A stretch of DNA of 64,000 nt from Diplosphaera chodatii. Lineage: Eukaryota; Chlorophyta; Trebouxiophyceae; Prasiolales; Stichococcaceae. Of this stretch, positions 62,741 through 64,000 are shown piece by piece. The notes under the pieces were generated by a model. That model ran no database searches. It saw only the letters and a program-made list of their open reading frames with translations, and was not told where the DNA came from. Made by a program: the position numbers and the translations under genes. Position 1 is the stretch's first letter, and the number at the start of each line of letters is the position of its first letter. The stretch lies in the NCBI GenBank assembly GCA_032358165.1, contig JAALGY010000028.1:868001-932000 (forward strand), in the 5' to 3' direction.

Positions 62741-63192
62741 CAGCCGATGTGAGCTTGATCCCAGCAGTGAACACTCGGGGGTGTTGTACTTGAGTGAGTA
62801 GTGCCCACCCCTGCCAGGAGTTGAACTGTTACATGTTACTGCTACATATATATATATATATATCAACACCGCCTGATATGTGCGCAGCATTGCCTGCTAC
62901 AGATGACCGTCAAAACGTTGTCCTCCCTGCTGAAAGCTTGGTGTGCGTACTGACACTGACAGCCCCATCTACTAGCTATGCTTTACATCTCATAGCTAGT
63001 GCGTGTGCGATCCAACGCATATTGTACAAAGAGCCAATGCCTGGTTGCTTCGTGGCAGCTTGCCCTGCAAAGTTTGGATGCCAGGTGCTACCAGTTGCAT
63101 TGCCCGCGCAGCATTCGGTCATGCATGTTCGTAAGTTATCCCACCTAGGCAGTGGCTGAAAGTGTGCTGCACTACCTTCGTGGTATCCACTG
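62741..63192. other. Convergent 3' region with an AT microsatellite
   Basis: This lies between the mTERF stop codon and the stop codon of the GRAM-domain gene. It contains an (AT)9 tract and TTACA on the plus strand near 62829, a possible TGTAA poly(A) signal for the minus-strand gene. No coding exon was recognised. Confidence 0.5.
62846..62863. repeat. (AT)9 microsatellite
   Basis: Nine uninterrupted AT units lie in the convergent 3' interval. Confidence 0.9.
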
Positions 63193-64000
63193 TCAACTCG
63201 ATGTCGTCACATGCTCCAGAAGCGCGAGCGCTTCATCTAGCCCTTTCATGCCGCCGTTGAAGTCCCTGAGCACCAGATGCTCGTCCTCGCTGCCAAAGCT
63301 GATGCGCAGCAGCCCCTTGCCACCTGCAGCGCAGCGGGCGCACCTGTTGGTGGTTGGACGTACGCTGACGTGCCGCTATGACATCAGAAAGCTCCGCATT
63401 CATGAGAATTGCATTGGATGCCCCACTGATTTTGGAATGCGGAATCATGTGTCACGGTGAACGCCACCCACCTTTGTCCGTCTTTTGTGCTGATGTGACG
63501 TCCGCGTGTGGGAGCATGAGCGTTGTGCTATCACCTTGCGCTTTCCAACAAGAGTGCCTGTCTGTGATGTATAGCATCCCGCGCCAAACGACCTGCAAAC
63601 GGCATCCATGAGATCTCGCACGCGCAACACAGCCATGCCTGCTGACAGGACATTGCCCTAACACTGACATCTGTCGGGGCAACTGTGTTATTTGAAAGTC
63701 TTTGTGTTCAGGAGTGCCGTACATTCCACGCAGGGCTGTGACGCGCACCTCTTTCGGACCAGTGAAGGCATTGTGGCGACAGCTGTAGGTCTGCACCAAC
63801 GAGCAGCTGAATGTCTCCAGAGTCTCCTCAGTTGCTGGAAGCCCGAACAGCTGCTGCGCATCCGACTTCACCTGCAGGAAGTGCAGCAACTGATCAGCAG
63901 CTCTACGATGGACAGCTGTATGCCACAGACAGCAGCAGCATGCAAGCATGTACAGTGTCGTTGTAGCACGCGCAACTGGCACTGTTGAACACCTGAGCAG
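63193..64000 (-). CDS. GRAM-domain protein, partial (5' end outside the window or unresolved)
   Basis: Minus-strand exons recognised are 63749-63871 (VKSDAQQLFGLPATEETLET and SCSLVQTYSCRHNAFTGPKE), one starting at 63592 (VVWRGMLYITDRHSC), a segment near 63380-63440 (IPHSKISGASNAIL), and a final exon ending at the stop at 63193 (GKGLLRISFGSEDEHLVLRD). The pattern of F-x-LP-x-E, then a cysteine-containing helix and a G-x-LYITDRH strand, is typical of GRAM domains. These are lipid-binding modules in sterol-transfer, synaptotagmin-like and TBC proteins. Which of these the full protein is cannot be told here, because further N-terminal sequence should lie beyond 63990. Boundaries of the third segment are approximate. 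Confidence 0.75.

Noticed and set aside
1..64000. CRISPR array, prophage, transposon or bacterial operon
   Set aside because: No regularly spaced repeats, integrase or transposase motifs, ribosome-binding sites or polycistronic spacing were seen. All recognised genes have spliceosomal introns.

Overview
The window is nuclear DNA of a green alga (core Chlorophyta, most likely a trebouxiophyte or chlorophyceaen relative). The reasons are a GC-rich sequence, genes split into many short exons with gtgag-type donors and tgcag-type acceptors, an LCIB/LCIC-type (theta) carbonic anhydrase gene of the chlorophyte CO2-concentrating mechanism, several predicted plastid-targeted proteins, and TGTAA-type candidate poly(A) signals. 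No bacterial operon, CRISPR array, transposon or rRNA/tRNA gene was recognised. Gene models were built by hand by joining exons whose reading phases agree across each intron, so the internal exons are usually firm and the 5' ends are the weak points.

Layout: LCIB-like protein (698-3487, -); Virilizer, the m6A-writer scaffold, with about 39 recognised exons (4347-17716, +); a lumenal-type FKBP (18075-19927, -); an alpha/beta hydrolase (about 20547-22703, +); symplekin, 21 exons (23230-30708, +); a UPL6/UBE3C-type HECT ubiquitin ligase (31024-38225, -); a doubtful small ORF (38668-39156, -); TRAPPC6/Trs33 (39155-40413, +); a DUF455 ferritin-like protein (40835-42373, -); PI4-kinase gamma (43119-47824, +); GPN2 GTPase (48779-50895, +); a YqaJ/lambda-exonuclease-type nuclease (51621-54885, +); an M16 zinc protease (55136-59001, -); an mTERF protein (59395-62740, +); and the 3' part of a GRAM-domain gene (63193-edge, -).

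The genes are mostly unrelated housekeeping functions, as expected of a eukaryotic chromosome. Two of the largest, Virilizer and symplekin, both act on mRNA 3' regions (m6A deposition and cleavage/polyadenylation) and lie about 5.5 kb apart. Four products look plastid- or organelle-directed (LCIB, FKBP, M16 protease, mTERF). The most unusual points are the acidic and RS-rich block inside Virilizer, the twin-arginine lumen signal on an M16 protease, a long disordered insert splitting the nuclease active site, repeated use of GC-AG introns, and a compact overlapping-palindrome element downstream of GPN2. I did not find a clearly new multi-gene system.
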